NCBI RefSeq assembly: GCF_001696455.1
Contig: NZ_MAUJ01000001.1
Span: 1,240,001-1,304,000 of the forward strand
Direction of reading: 5' to 3'
Length of the DNA stretch: 64,000 nucleotides
From: Pseudoalteromonas luteoviolacea
GTDB taxonomy: Bacteria; Pseudomonadota; Gammaproteobacteria; Enterobacterales; Alteromonadaceae
Made by a program: the position numbers and the translations under genes. The notes under the pieces were generated by a model that searched no databases, was not told where the DNA came from, and worked only from the letters and a program-made list of their open reading frames with translations. The stretch's first letter is position 1, and every line of letters starts with the position of its first letter. Below, one piece after another: positions 51,078-61,000 of the stretch.

Positions 51078-51274
51078 ATGCTTGTCCTTTTTAGTTTAGT
51101 GTCATTATTTTTATTAAAACTAGCAGTTGCCAACAAAAGTGATTTATACACGCAATGTCCCATAGCCCAATAGCTTAAGCTCTCTTAATCGCGCAAATAA
51201 CAACCAATTGCACTGCCTTTACTTGCTAAAAAGCCAAGCTAACAATAGTCGTCGGGTTTGCCAATAGTCTAGGC
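51078..51274. other. Intergenic region nudC-nagB
   Basis: No gene seen. It should contain the nudC promoter (minus strand) and the end of the nagB transcript. Confidence 0.4.
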
Positions 51275-51299
51275 AAAAAAAAAAGCCCTTTCGGGCTTT
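51275..51299 (-). terminator. Rho-independent terminator of nagB
   Basis: AAAGCCC-TTTC-GGGCTTT stem with ten consecutive A on the plus strand, which is a T tract for minus-strand transcription leaving nagB. Confidence 0.9.
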
Positions 51300-51321
51300 A
51301 AAACTACAGTGTGATTTCACA

Positions 51322-52116
51322 CTACAGAGAGGCAAGATGTGCTTGAAGCTTCTGGTTCTCAGCTTCAATGTGTTTGTAAAACTCGATATTGTCTAGCTTG
51401 CTTGCTGCTGCTTCGTCTATAACAATGACTGCATCACGATGTAACTGCAATGCTGATGCAGGGCATGAAGCCGTAAGAGGTCCTTCAACAGTCGCTTTAA
51501 TAGCGTCTGCTTTGTTTTCGCCGGTAGCTAACAAAACAACCTTTTTAGCATCAAGGATTGTTCCAATACCCATCGTGATAGATAAGTGAGGTTGATATTC
51601 ATCAGCAGAGAAAAAACGAGCATTGTCGTCGATCGTTTCTTTTGTCAATGTTTTAACGCGTGTTCTTGAAGTCAATCCAGATGAAGGCTCATTGAACCCA
51701 ATATGACCATTACGACCAATACCCAGTAGTTGAACATCGATTCCGCCCGCAGCAACAATTTGCCCTTCATATTCTTGGCATGCTTCAACTGGGTTTTTCG
51801 CATTGCCTGGTGGCACATGTGTATGGTCTTTGTTGATGTCAACGTGATTGAATAACTGTTCATTCATGAAGTATCGATAGCTTTGCGGGTGACTTCCCTC
51901 AAGGCCAAGGTATTCATCTAAGTTAAAAGTGACCGCGTTTTTAAAACTGATCTCGTTGTTGCGAGTCTTCTCTATCAAATTTTGATACAAAGCTACAGGT
52001 GTAGAACCAGTAGCCAAACCCAACACCGATTCTGCTTTACGATTTAACTGATTTGCGAATATATCTGCACCATAAGCAGCGACTTCAGCAGCATTTTTTA
52101 GAATTACTATTTGCAT
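51322..52116 (-). CDS. nagB: Glucosamine-6-phosphate deaminase
   Basis: 264 residues from ATG 52116 ([15 protein letters not shown]); a longer frame upstream would cross the promoter region. Motifs: LGLATGSTP (phosphate loop), FNLDEYLGL (catalytic Asp), [15 protein letters not shown] (catalytic His). Converts glucosamine-6-P to fructose-6-P and ammonia, the last step of GlcNAc use. Length is close to E. coli NagB (266). Has its own NagR-type operator at 52240. Confidence 0.94.
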   Translation of the reverse strand: MQIVILKNAAEVAAYGADIFANQLNRKAESVLGLATGSTPVALYQNLIEKTRNNEISFKNAVTFNLDEYLGLEGSHPQSYRYFMNEQLFNHVDINKDHTHVPPGNAKNPVEACQEYEGQIVAAGGIDVQLLGIGRNGHIGFNEPSSGLTSRTRVKTLTKETIDDNARFFSADEYQPHLSITMGIGTILDAKKVVLLATGENKADAIKATVEGPLTASCPASALQLHRDAVIVIDEAAASKLDNIEFYKHIEAENQKLQAHLASL

Positions 52117-52239
52117 GATATTAAAGCTCAATGTTGAGAAAAATAAGAAAAAATGGGATCTGAGCCTTGCTTCGCGTGCAATCAAAACAAGGTCAGATCA
52201 AAACCTAATTGGGATACACTGTATTAGGTTATTACCATT

Positions 52240-52255
52240 ATGACAACGCTGTCAT
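52240..52255. promoter_or_regulatory. NagR-type operator upstream of nagB
   Basis: ATGACAACGCTGTCAT, palindromic 16-mer; nearly the same as that before nagK (55683-55698). Fits the LacI-type NagR site known from Shewanella and Alteromonadales. Confidence 0.8.
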
Positions 52256-52368
52256 TATTATCAGAAAAAAGAGCTTTGTAAAGTAAAAGTGAAGAAAAAC
52301 TTGTATTTTTTTTGTGCCAATAAAAAACGTTGCTTAAAAGCAACCGTTTTGCAGGTGATTGTTATTCA

Positions 52369-53496
52369 TTAAACACTAACGAATATTTTGCGTTTATACA
52401 TCCAGTGAAGCACGAGTAACTGTACTAACAGTAGTGCTACAACAGATATCAATGGCTGCCAGTTGGCGCCCACGGCATTAACAAACCCACCAAATACACT
52501 GAGACTTACATAGTCCCAGTTGACTAGACTTGATGCCAAATAAATAATAATCGAGTTGGCACCGATAATAACGAATGGATAGGCAAACTTCTGGCCATTT
52601 AAAATATCAACCAACGCATAAAAAACTGCCAGCAAAATTGCACTCCACCCTATCGTTACAAGGACAAACGAGCTGGTCCATAACTCTTTATTCACCGGAA
52701 ATTGCAAATGCCACAACCAACCCAATGCCACACTAAGGATGCCCGCCGCAAATAAATACCCAGCGACCTTCCACTGGCCGAGTTTATCTGCTTTTGCTAT
52801 CAATTGGCCTGCAAATACGCCTGCTATCGCATTCACAATCGCTGGTACACTAGACAGGATCCCCTCAGGATCAACCGGTCTGTTTTGATAAGTAATGCCC
52901 GGTAATAAATTTTGATCAAACCAAGCATTCCAGCTGCCAGTTCCAGGTGCTGCCAACTGTCCAGCACTGCCACCCGGTACCGGTATAAAGTTCAGCAATA
53001 GCCAATAACCAGCCAAAATGCCGCCAGCCACAAGCCCTGTCGTTCTTAAACTCGTATGCCAAACGAGCATTGCACAAAAAAACCAAGCGATAGCAATTCG
53101 ACCAAGCACACTAGAATAACGGATTTCATCTAAAGCGAGAGGAATACCGGTTCCCCAACCATGGTTATACATAACGCCCAGAGCACATAACAACAACAAG
53201 CGCTTTACTGCTTTTTGATAATAAGGCTTACGCTCACTGAGCGGCAGATGATCAATACGCTTGGGCGACAGCCCCATAGCTACGCCAGATAAGAAAATAA
53301 ATAACGGGAAAATCAAATCGTAAAAAGTGAAACCGTGCCATGGGCTATGTACTGTGTGTGCTTCAAAAAGCTTCCACCCTTGCCAGCCTGTTAGTACAAA
53401 CAAAGCGGCAAAAATAGATTGGCCTCCTAAGATCCAAAACATATCCATCCCGCGCAGTGCGTCGAGAGAGGTCAATCTTTGTTTTTTATTTGTCAT
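52369..53496 (-). CDS. nagX: NagX-like membrane protein (DUF5009)
   Basis: 375 residues from ATG 53496 (AAGGTATTG upstream). About ten transmembrane helices; the N-terminus RLTSLDALRGMDMFWILGG is the signature of the heparan-alpha-glucosaminide acetyltransferase-like NagX family found in GlcNAc loci of Shewanella and Xanthomonas. Proposed to act on or transport GlcNAc across the inner membrane; exact reaction unknown. Separated from nagA by a terminator hairpin, so it may be partly read-through. Confidence 0.85.
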   Translation of the reverse strand: MTNKKQRLTSLDALRGMDMFWILGGQSIFAALFVLTGWQGWKLFEAHTVHSPWHGFTFYDLIFPLFIFLSGVAMGLSPKRIDHLPLSERKPYYQKAVKRLLLLCALGVMYNHGWGTGIPLALDEIRYSSVLGRIAIAWFFCAMLVWHTSLRTTGLVAGGILAGYWLLLNFIPVPGGSAGQLAAPGTGSWNAWFDQNLLPGITYQNRPVDPEGILSSVPAIVNAIAGVFAGQLIAKADKLGQWKVAGYLFAAGILSVALGWLWHLQFPVNKELWTSSFVLVTIGWSAILLAVFYALVDILNGQKFAYPFVIIGANSIIIYLASSLVNWDYVSLSVFGGFVNAVGANWQPLISVVALLLVQLLVLHWMYKRKIFVSV

Positions 53497-53511
53497 CAAT
53501 ACCTTTCCTGC

Positions 53512-53546
53512 AAAAACAAAAAATCCCCGCTAAACTACAGCGGGGG
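53512..53546 (-). terminator. Terminator between nagA and nagX
   Basis: CCCCGCT (53525-53531) and AGCGGGG (53539-53545) with T-rich DNA following on the minus strand. It would reduce nagX expression relative to nagKA. Confidence 0.85.
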
Positions 53547-53564
53547 TTTTTACCCAGGGAACTT

Positions 53565-54683
53565 TTAAATTTGTTGCCCACCAATGAAGTTACAAAGCAC
53601 TTCTTGGCTGTCATTTAGTAGTACAAAGTCCGCATCAGCACCTTCTAGTAGGTGACCTTTAGTATTCAGCCCTAAATATTGAGCTGGATACAAAGAAGCC
53701 ATTCTAAGTGCTTCAATTAGCGTGATGTCGAGCGTATTCACTGAATTTCTGACTGCACTTGCCATATCCAGCACGCTGCCAGCCAATTCTCCAGTTGTCG
53801 AATTCAATCTGTCACCAGTTCTTATCACCTTGCGGCCATCGAAAAAGTCGAACTCCATATCGTCTGTGCCTACTGGTGGCATCGCATCCGTGACCAACAT
53901 GATTTTTCCACGCTGCTTAGAGCGAATTGCCAATTTTGCCGACGCCGGATGTACATGGTGTCCATCCACAATCAATCCACACCATGCGTTATCTTCCCAA
54001 AGTGCAGCACCTACAACACCAGGCTCTCTCGAGGTGTATGCAGACATCGCATTAAATAAATGCGTAAATCCATCAACACCGATTTCTAACGCTGCCATAG
54101 TCGTTTCATAGTCAGCATTGGAGTGCCCAATACTCACTTTGACACCCAGTTCGATAAGTCGCTTGATATCAGCCAGCGGTACAGTTTCAGGGGCAAGCGT
54201 GACCATTTTTATACCCAGATCTTGTCTCGCGTATACGGCAAACTCCTGCTCTGAGATTGGGCGGATAAATTGCTCGCTATGCGTCCCTTTTTTGGGGTGA
54301 GATAGATGAGGACCTTCAAAATGAATACCTACCACACCTGGTTCATTGGCTGCAATCGCTTGTGCTGTTGCATCAGCCGCGCGCTCCATGACTTCTATTT
54401 TGTCAGTGATCAAGGTTGGCATGAGTGCCGTTGAACCGAACTTCGCATGCGCTGATACAATCGTTCTTAAACACTCTACTGACTGCTCAGCGTTAAAAAA
54501 ACCGCCGCCGCCGCCGTTTACTTGAACATCAATAAAACCGGGGGCGACCAAGCCTTCAAGTCTTTCTGGCTGTAAGTCCGACTCTTGCGTCGCATAAGAG
54601 ATTTTTCCATCAACAACCAGAAACTCAACATTCTGTTTTAATTTGTGCCCATCAAAAAATTGACTTGCCAAATATTTTTTCAT
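53565..54683 (-). CDS. nagA: N-acetylglucosamine-6-phosphate deacetylase
   Basis: 372 residues of the amidohydrolase superfamily. GLVAPGFIDVQVNGGGG near residue 50, HFEGPHLSHPKKGTH (metal ligand Glu), IGHSNADY and THLFNAMS (metal His residues), LVTDAMPPVG (catalytic Asp). Removes acetate from GlcNAc-6-P to feed NagB. Follows nagK by two bases. Confidence 0.94.
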   Translation of the reverse strand: MKKYLASQFFDGHKLKQNVEFLVVDGKISYATQESDLQPERLEGLVAPGFIDVQVNGGGGGFFNAEQSVECLRTIVSAHAKFGSTALMPTLITDKIEVMERAADATAQAIAANEPGVVGIHFEGPHLSHPKKGTHSEQFIRPISEQEFAVYARQDLGIKMVTLAPETVPLADIKRLIELGVKVSIGHSNADYETTMAALEIGVDGFTHLFNAMSAYTSREPGVVGAALWEDNAWCGLIVDGHHVHPASAKLAIRSKQRGKIMLVTDAMPPVGTDDMEFDFFDGRKVIRTGDRLNSTTGELAGSVLDMASAVRNSVNTLDITLIEALRMASLYPAQYLGLNTKGHLLEGADADFVLLNDSQEVLCNFIGGQQI

Positions 54684-54685
54684 TC

Positions 54686-55597
54686 TTATACCGCCTTTTC
54701 TGACTGCTGCTCAACACTTTGGATTGCAAAGAAAATTGCGCCCATCTCAGGCGGCTGCTTTGGAGTTTCAACAATCTTTGCAATTTCAGGGTCAAGCCAT
54801 TTACGTAGAGGCTCTGATAAACCACCGATCATAGACAATCTTGGCGGGTTATTCTCCATTAACCGATGAGCTAGGTTACTGATATACTTTGCTCCGGTCT
54901 CTACAATTTGAAGTGCCACTTCGTCTTTATCTTCTGCTGCTGCAAGCACAAAGCGCGCTAATTGAGCATAGCTACTAGATGGTTTCCCGGCCATTTGCTC
55001 GGCAATCCCCATCGCGGTTGTTGTATTAAAATGCTGCTTTAATGTCTCGCTCAATACAGTCTCGGGGCCTAGCTTATCAATACCTAACAACGCTGCTTTT
55101 ACGGCCTCAAGACCCATCCAAGCACCACTACCCATGTCACCTTGGGCAAAGCCATGCCCACCATAGTTAACAGAAACACCATCAACCATCGCAAATCCAC
55201 AAGAACCCGTACCTGTTATGATTACAGCCCCATCACCGCCTTCATGCGCGCCGATGCAAGCCGTGTGCAAATCAGTCGTTAAGAACATTTGCTTAAACGG
55301 ATGGTCCCATCTCATAATTTTGTCATGTAAAGCAGGTAGATTTACGCCAGCAAGCCCTAAGCCTGCATAGAGGTTATGCACTGCTTCTATTCTAAGTCCA
55401 GCATCCTGCAACGCCAATTGTGTCGACACCATGATCGATTCAATTGTTCTCTCAAAACCATGAAGAGGATTAGCGGGCCCACCAAGACCAGTGCCCAAAA
55501 CGCCGTTTTTCATCGAGTAGATGGTGGCTCGACACTTTGTCCCTCCTCCATCGATACCTATATACAACTGGTCTTGTTCAACCTGTTTAGCCATCAT
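54686..55597 (-). CDS. nagK: N-acetylglucosamine kinase
   Basis: 303 residues, BadF/BcrA-type ATPase. Phosphate-1 motif YIGIDGGGTKCRA at the N-terminus, GTGSCGF in the middle (residues ~128), and GDMGSGAWMGLEA. Phosphorylates GlcNAc after non-PTS uptake, as usual in Alteromonadales. First gene of the nag operon, with a NagR-type operator 85 bases upstream. Confidence 0.88.
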   Translation of the reverse strand: MMAKQVEQDQLYIGIDGGGTKCRATIYSMKNGVLGTGLGGPANPLHGFERTIESIMVSTQLALQDAGLRIEAVHNLYAGLGLAGVNLPALHDKIMRWDHPFKQMFLTTDLHTACIGAHEGGDGAVIITGTGSCGFAMVDGVSVNYGGHGFAQGDMGSGAWMGLEAVKAALLGIDKLGPETVLSETLKQHFNTTTAMGIAEQMAGKPSSSYAQLARFVLAAAEDKDEVALQIVETGAKYISNLAHRLMENNPPRLSMIGGLSEPLRKWLDPEIAKIVETPKQPPEMGAIFFAIQSVEQQSEKAV

Positions 55598-55682
55598 TAA
55601 GCGACCCCTAAGAAGTAAGATATGAACGCGAATTTCTTCGCGACACAGTATTCAGTCATGTTGATTTGATGTTACACAATAA

Positions 55683-55698
55683 ATGACAGCGTTGTCAT
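55683..55698. promoter_or_regulatory. NagR-type operator upstream of nagK
   Basis: ATGACAGCGTTGTCAT, a palindrome with CG centre, same as the nagB site apart from the two central flanking bases. Confidence 0.8.
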
Positions 55699-55797
55699 TA
55701 AGTTTTTTATTATTTTTTCTCAGTTTGAGAAATTCTAATATTGCACACTTTAAATTAATTGTCAGGAAAAAATCGATTTTATCGGTTAAAACGACAT

Positions 55798-55828
55798 AAA
55801 AAAACGGCCTATAAAAGACCGTTTTTTT
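55798..55828 (-). terminator. Terminator of the oxygenase gene
   Basis: AAAAACGG...CCGTTTTT stem followed by As on the plus strand; works for the minus-strand gene at 55845. Confidence 0.8.
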
Positions 55829-55844
55829 ATTATTTATCAGTGAA

Positions 55845-56687
55845 TTACTTAACACCCAATTCACGAAGGCGTTCTTGCAGGTATGAGTCTGCAGTGTAAC
55901 GCTCTGATAAAACTACCTCAGGTTTAGGATGTAAAAATAGAGGGAGTGAGATGCGAGATTTATCGCTTGCTTTACCAGTTGGGTTAATCACTCGGTGAAT
56001 TGTTGACGGGAAATAACCGCCTGATGCCTCTTGTAGCATGTCACCGATGTTGATGATTAATGAACCAAAATCACAAGGTACATCTAACCAACTGCCGTCG
56101 CCCTTTTGAACTTGTAAACCAGGTTCATTTGAAGCTGGAAGCACAGTCAATAAATTAATATCGCCATGTGCTGCGGCGCGGATTGCACCCGGCTCTTCAT
56201 CACCCGTCATTGGCGGGTAATGTAAAACGCGTAGTAGCGTTTGATCTGAGTCTTTGATCATATCTTTTAGATCGATCGAAAACTTCTCACGTACATCTTC
56301 TGGTGATTCTGCTTGAACCCAGCTTAGTAGCTCAGCTGCAAATTCATTTGCAAGGCGATAGTACTCTCTGATTTCAGCATCTAGCTGAGCAGGAACGCGC
56401 CCTTTTGGATAAACGTGAAAATATTCCTTAATATCTTTTACAGTAAAGCCTTTAGCGACTTCTGAAACTTCCGGTGGAAAATAGCCGTCTTGAGTGTCCT
56501 TGTCAAATAGGAAGTCGTGCTTTTCTTCTGTGTAGAAGAACTCTTGCCAGTTTTTATAGATAGACTCTACTAACTCTTTAGGAATTGGGTGATTTTTTAA
56601 AACACCAAAACCTGTGTTACGTAGAGACTCAACAAATTCTTTTGCTGCTGTTTCTGACTTATAATCAACTGTAGGTAGCTGTTGCAT
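55845..56687 (-). CDS. 2-oxoglutarate/Fe(II) oxygenase (isopenicillin N synthase-like)
   Basis: 280 residues. Iron ligands AAHGDINLLTVLP (HxD) and IHRVINP (distal His), co-substrate RxS in KSRISLPLFLHP. N-terminal DIOX_N-type segment (LRNTGFGVLKNHPI). Non-haem oxygenase of unknown substrate; common in marine gammaproteobacteria. Stands alone between the nag operon and a signalling gene. Confidence 0.85.
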   Translation of the reverse strand: MQQLPTVDYKSETAAKEFVESLRNTGFGVLKNHPIPKELVESIYKNWQEFFYTEEKHDFLFDKDTQDGYFPPEVSEVAKGFTVKDIKEYFHVYPKGRVPAQLDAEIREYYRLANEFAAELLSWVQAESPEDVREKFSIDLKDMIKDSDQTLLRVLHYPPMTGDEEPGAIRAAAHGDINLLTVLPASNEPGLQVQKGDGSWLDVPCDFGSLIINIGDMLQEASGGYFPSTIHRVINPTGKASDKSRISLPLFLHPKPEVVLSERYTADSYLQERLRELGVK

Positions 56688-56868
56688 AATGGTTCCACCA
56701 ATTTAATTGCGTGACTTCAATTCAAAACATTAATTAGAAGAATTATTTATAATTAACCTTAAGAATAAAGATATAAAATCTTTGCTCGGCGAGCTTAGTG
56801 AAATACGAGGCCACAGATAAGGACTTATGTCCGCCTTATGGTTGATTAGTTTAGTTCATTGACACAGA

Positions 56869-57978
56869 TCAACCAGCTTCTAAAGGTATTAGTATCACCC
56901 ATTCAAGTCCGCGCCCTCTCTCAAAAATCTGATAGCTTCCGTGTAAGGCATTTGTGATTAAGTTTGCAGTAACAGCTGCACTTAGTCCTACATGACCAGC
57001 ATTCCCTCTTTTTGTCGTTACAAAAGGTTTTAACAACTCTTCTACTGTTAGATTTTGCAGCCCCTGACCATAGTCATAGTAATCTATTTGAATCGCTTGA
57101 TCTGCTTTCTCGATTTCAATTGTAATGGGTTTAGAACCCGCTAGCTTGCCGTGTGCTAAAGAATTAGCAATCAGATTATCTAAAACGGTCGATAAAACTT
57201 CATCGTCCGCGATAATAGTATCAGTGAGGGCACGCACCTCCAGTTGCAGAGCTTCATCCTGCCAGCGCTCCTTTAAACTCTCAAAAAAGCCACGCGCTTC
57301 TATTTCTCTTGGGTTACTGGGGCGCTCTACTTGCGCAATTTCTTTTAGCATTTTTACAAATTTTGCGACTCTGACTAAACTTCTTTCACATAACCCTGCA
57401 CTTTCTAAAGAATCATCGAGCCCATCTGATAACTGCTCTGCACTGAGTGTTTGCCCATCAAAAGCGCTTCGTAATTCATGTAGAATACCATCAAAATGTG
57501 TCACAGCGGTTATTGCAGTACCCAACGGAGTATTTATCTCATGGGCAACACCAACGACCATTTGGTTCATTACATGAGACAAATGCTGGCGAACAGCTAA
57601 CTTATGGGCTTCAATCAGTTTTAATTGGGTATTTACTCTCGCGATTACTTCTGCTGGTTTAAAGGGCTTGGTTATATAATCCACGCCGCCTACTTCTAAA
57701 GCCGCTACTATATTGTCAGTTTCACTTTGGGCACTGACAAATATGATGGGAATTTGAGCTGTATTCTCAACTTTTTTTAGTGCTCGACAAAACTCCAACC
57801 CGTTCATGTGCGGCATTTTAATATCTGAGATAATTAGGTCTGGCAAATGCTCTCCAACAATGGTCAATGCGACCTCAGCACTGATAGCGGCATAAACCTT
57901 GTGACCCTCATTACGCAGTATGAGTTGAAGGATCTGTAGATTTTCTGCTACATCATCAACAATTAGGATGTTCGCCAT
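56869..57978 (-). CDS. Response regulator-histidine kinase hybrid
   Basis: 369 residues: receiver domain (1-120; ILIVDDVAENLQIL, IISDIKMPHMNG with phospho-Asp, and the KPF lysine), then a kinase core with VGVAHEINTPLGTAI (H-box, about 147), VLDNLIANSLAHG (N-box), DYGQGLQN (G1) and HVGLSAAVTANL (G2). Soluble; likely takes signals through its receiver. Divergent from the large kinase at 58086 with 108 bases between, so they may form one pathway. Confidence 0.88.
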   Translation of the reverse strand: MANILIVDDVAENLQILQLILRNEGHKVYAAISAEVALTIVGEHLPDLIISDIKMPHMNGLEFCRALKKVENTAQIPIIFVSAQSETDNIVAALEVGGVDYITKPFKPAEVIARVNTQLKLIEAHKLAVRQHLSHVMNQMVVGVAHEINTPLGTAITAVTHFDGILHELRSAFDGQTLSAEQLSDGLDDSLESAGLCERSLVRVAKFVKMLKEIAQVERPSNPREIEARGFFESLKERWQDEALQLEVRALTDTIIADDEVLSTVLDNLIANSLAHGKLAGSKPITIEIEKADQAIQIDYYDYGQGLQNLTVEELLKPFVTTKRGNAGHVGLSAAVTANLITNALHGSYQIFERGRGLEWVILIPLEAG

Positions 57979-58085
57979 GTAAACACTCCTTACGGTTCTT
58001 CCGTTTTTACCGTCTCAATCACTTCGCTTGTTAATTACCCTCGGCGGTCTATTGTTAATATTAGTAAAGTTTTGGAAAGTAAGTT

Positions 58086-61000
58086 ATGTCAACAAAAACA
58101 ATGTTTCATTCGTTTTTTGTAATACTCTCAATCTTGCTAAGTGCAGGGGTTATCTCGCTATTAACTTGGCATGGTGATATGTCTAAGTACATGCAGCGTT
58201 ATAATTCAATTAACAATCAACATGAAGCTTTTGTGAACCTGCAATCCATACGTGCCGAGCTTTTCTTTAGCCTTAGTAACTATAACAATGAAAAAGACAA
58301 TGATAGCCGCAGTATAGCCAGTGCGGAGCTAATAGGCTCGAGAATACAGTTTGAGTCATTGCAGCCTCACCTTCAACCTAGTATTAGCACAAAATCCACC
58401 ATTGATGCCGTGAATAGCTACCTTTTACTTTACAACATCGCAGAAGAAGCGCTGGTGAAAGATCTCAATCAAGCGAGATACGATATTGATGTAGCAGTAT
58501 TTGAAAACGCTAACCGAGCCAGTATCGATGCCATTGCTCGGGCTTTAGACCAAACAGACCAGCAAATAATCATTACACAAAACCAAATTGATGCAATTCA
58601 AGGTAGGTTATTAATCTCTTTGTCAACCATCTTAACTACCCTGCTCTTATTAGGGGTGGCTGCATATTTTTATTTGGCCAAGCGCTTAGTTACCCCATTT
58701 AGTGCGCTACACCAAGCTTTTTGTATTAATAACCCGACCCAGAGTGGGGTCTCATTGCCAAAGGGACTGCAAGGCGAAGTCGCTGATGTTGTTGAAGCGG
58801 TTTCACTTACGTATCAAAGCTTGGATGAACGCGCTGACATAGCAAAAATCAGACATGCTTTTGGACGTGAAGTAAGGCATTGCGTTGACCCTGAAGATAT
58901 GCGCGTCACCACTGCTAATTTTTTAGCACATAATTTTAATGCGCCAAGTGTCGCGATATACAACTATGACGACAACGAATTTACAGAGCAAGTCTGTGTT
59001 GGCTTTCCTGCATTTTTCGACGACTCGTCATCACAAATTCAAAGGCTCATTACAGAAAAGACCACCCAAACCTTTTTGAGCAAGCATGAGCAAGCCGTCC
59101 TTACGAAAAATGGGATGTCAATGGCACTTCACTCCGTGCTGTATTTGCCTCTCGTCATAAATGAAGAGCTTGCGGGTGCCGCAGTAGTCGCTTTGACGAG
59201 CTCAATTAGCGATGCCCAATTACATTGTCTAAACTTACTGTCTGAAGACTTAAGTATACAACTGCGCCTGAGTGAGAATACGCAGAAACAAATTGAAGCT
59301 GAAAATGCGCTTGCCGCTCACCTAGAACTCACATTACATATAATCAATGCCATACCTAACCCAACTTACTACAGAGACAAACAAGGTATGTTTATGGGCG
59401 TCAATCGCGCTTTTTTAGCGTTTATCGATAAATTTGAAGTTGAAGTTTCCGACTCCCATTTAAACCAAGTCTTTGACGTGCAGACCGCATCCTACCTTGA
59501 GTCAAAATCAAAGCATACGATAGAACAAAAAGAAGCCCACTCTTTTGCTTTATCAATGGAAAATAGTTCAAAAGAAATGCGAGAACTCGTTGTTTATGAG
59601 GCCCCCTTTTTTGATAGCTTAGGGCAAGTTGGCGGGGTCGTCGGTACCTTTCTAGATGTAACTGAACGCAACGAACTTGAGCGTCAGATGTTAAAAGCAA
59701 AAGACGAAGCCGATAAAAATGCACAGGTAAAAGGTGAGTTTTTAGCGAATATGAGCCATGAAATTCGATCTCCGATGAATGCGATTATTGGTATGTCTCA
59801 TCTCGCCCTGAATACTGATTTGTCCGCTCAACAAGAAGGATACATAACCAAAATTGATTATGCTGCGAAGCAACTATTAAAGTTAATCAATGACATATTA
59901 GACTTTTCTAAAATCGAAGCTGGTAAGATTGATATCGAGCATATTCCTTTTCAGTTAGACAAAGTTCTCGACAACGTCGCTACAATTGTTGGTATCAAAG
60001 CACAAGAAAAGCAATTAGAGTTCATTTTCAATGTGCCCACAGATTTACCTATTAACTACCTAGGCGACCCGCTAAGGATTTCGCAAGTACTTATTAATTT
60101 GGCCGGAAATGCTGTGAAATTCACTGAACAAGGCTGCGTATCTGTTTCTATATCCATGCTGGGCTTGGAGGGAGATCTGGCAAAACTTACTTTTTCTGTA
60201 AAAGATACCGGTATCGGCATGAACCAAGAACAACAGAAAAAGCTCTTTCAATCATTTTCTCAAGCAGATACCTCAACAACTAGAAAGTATGGTGGCACTG
60301 GTCTGGGTTTAACCATTTCTCAGCAACTCGTTAAGCTTCTTGGTGGGGAGATCTTTGTAGAAAGTGAACAAGATAAAGGTTCTGAATTCTATTTCACCCT
60401 GCCGTTAACCATCAATAATCAAGCTTCCACATTATTACAAGACTCAAATAAGTTCGCGGGCAAGCATGCATGCATTGTTGATGACAGTGAAGATGCAAGA
60501 GACATTCTTATCGAGATGCTAGAAGGCCTAGGGTTAAAAACGACCGCTTTTGCAAGTGGCAGAGCCTGTATCAAACACTTACAACAGAAAAATCATCAGT
60601 TCGACATTATATTCATCGACTGGTTTATGCCTAATATCGATGGGTTAGAAACCGTTAAACAACTAAAGTCACTCGGAGTAAAGAGCAATTTTGTACTCGT
60701 GACTGCGCATGGTCATGATATCGCGTTAAATGAAGCACAAAAAACCCTATTCGACAGCATGTTACTTAAGCCGCTTAATCCCTCCAACTTGGTTGACTGC
60801 TTGCAAGCCACGTTTATGTCCGCTTCTAACTCTAAGGCACACCACCCTGCTCAGATGCCAGATAAGCGCCTAAGTGGCATTCATGTTCTTGTTGCGGAGG
60901 ATCAACCTGTAAACCAAGAAATCGCTGTTGAAATACTTTCATTCCATGGTGCAAAAGTCAGTGTTGCCAACAATGGCGAGATTGCAATTCAACAAGTCAC

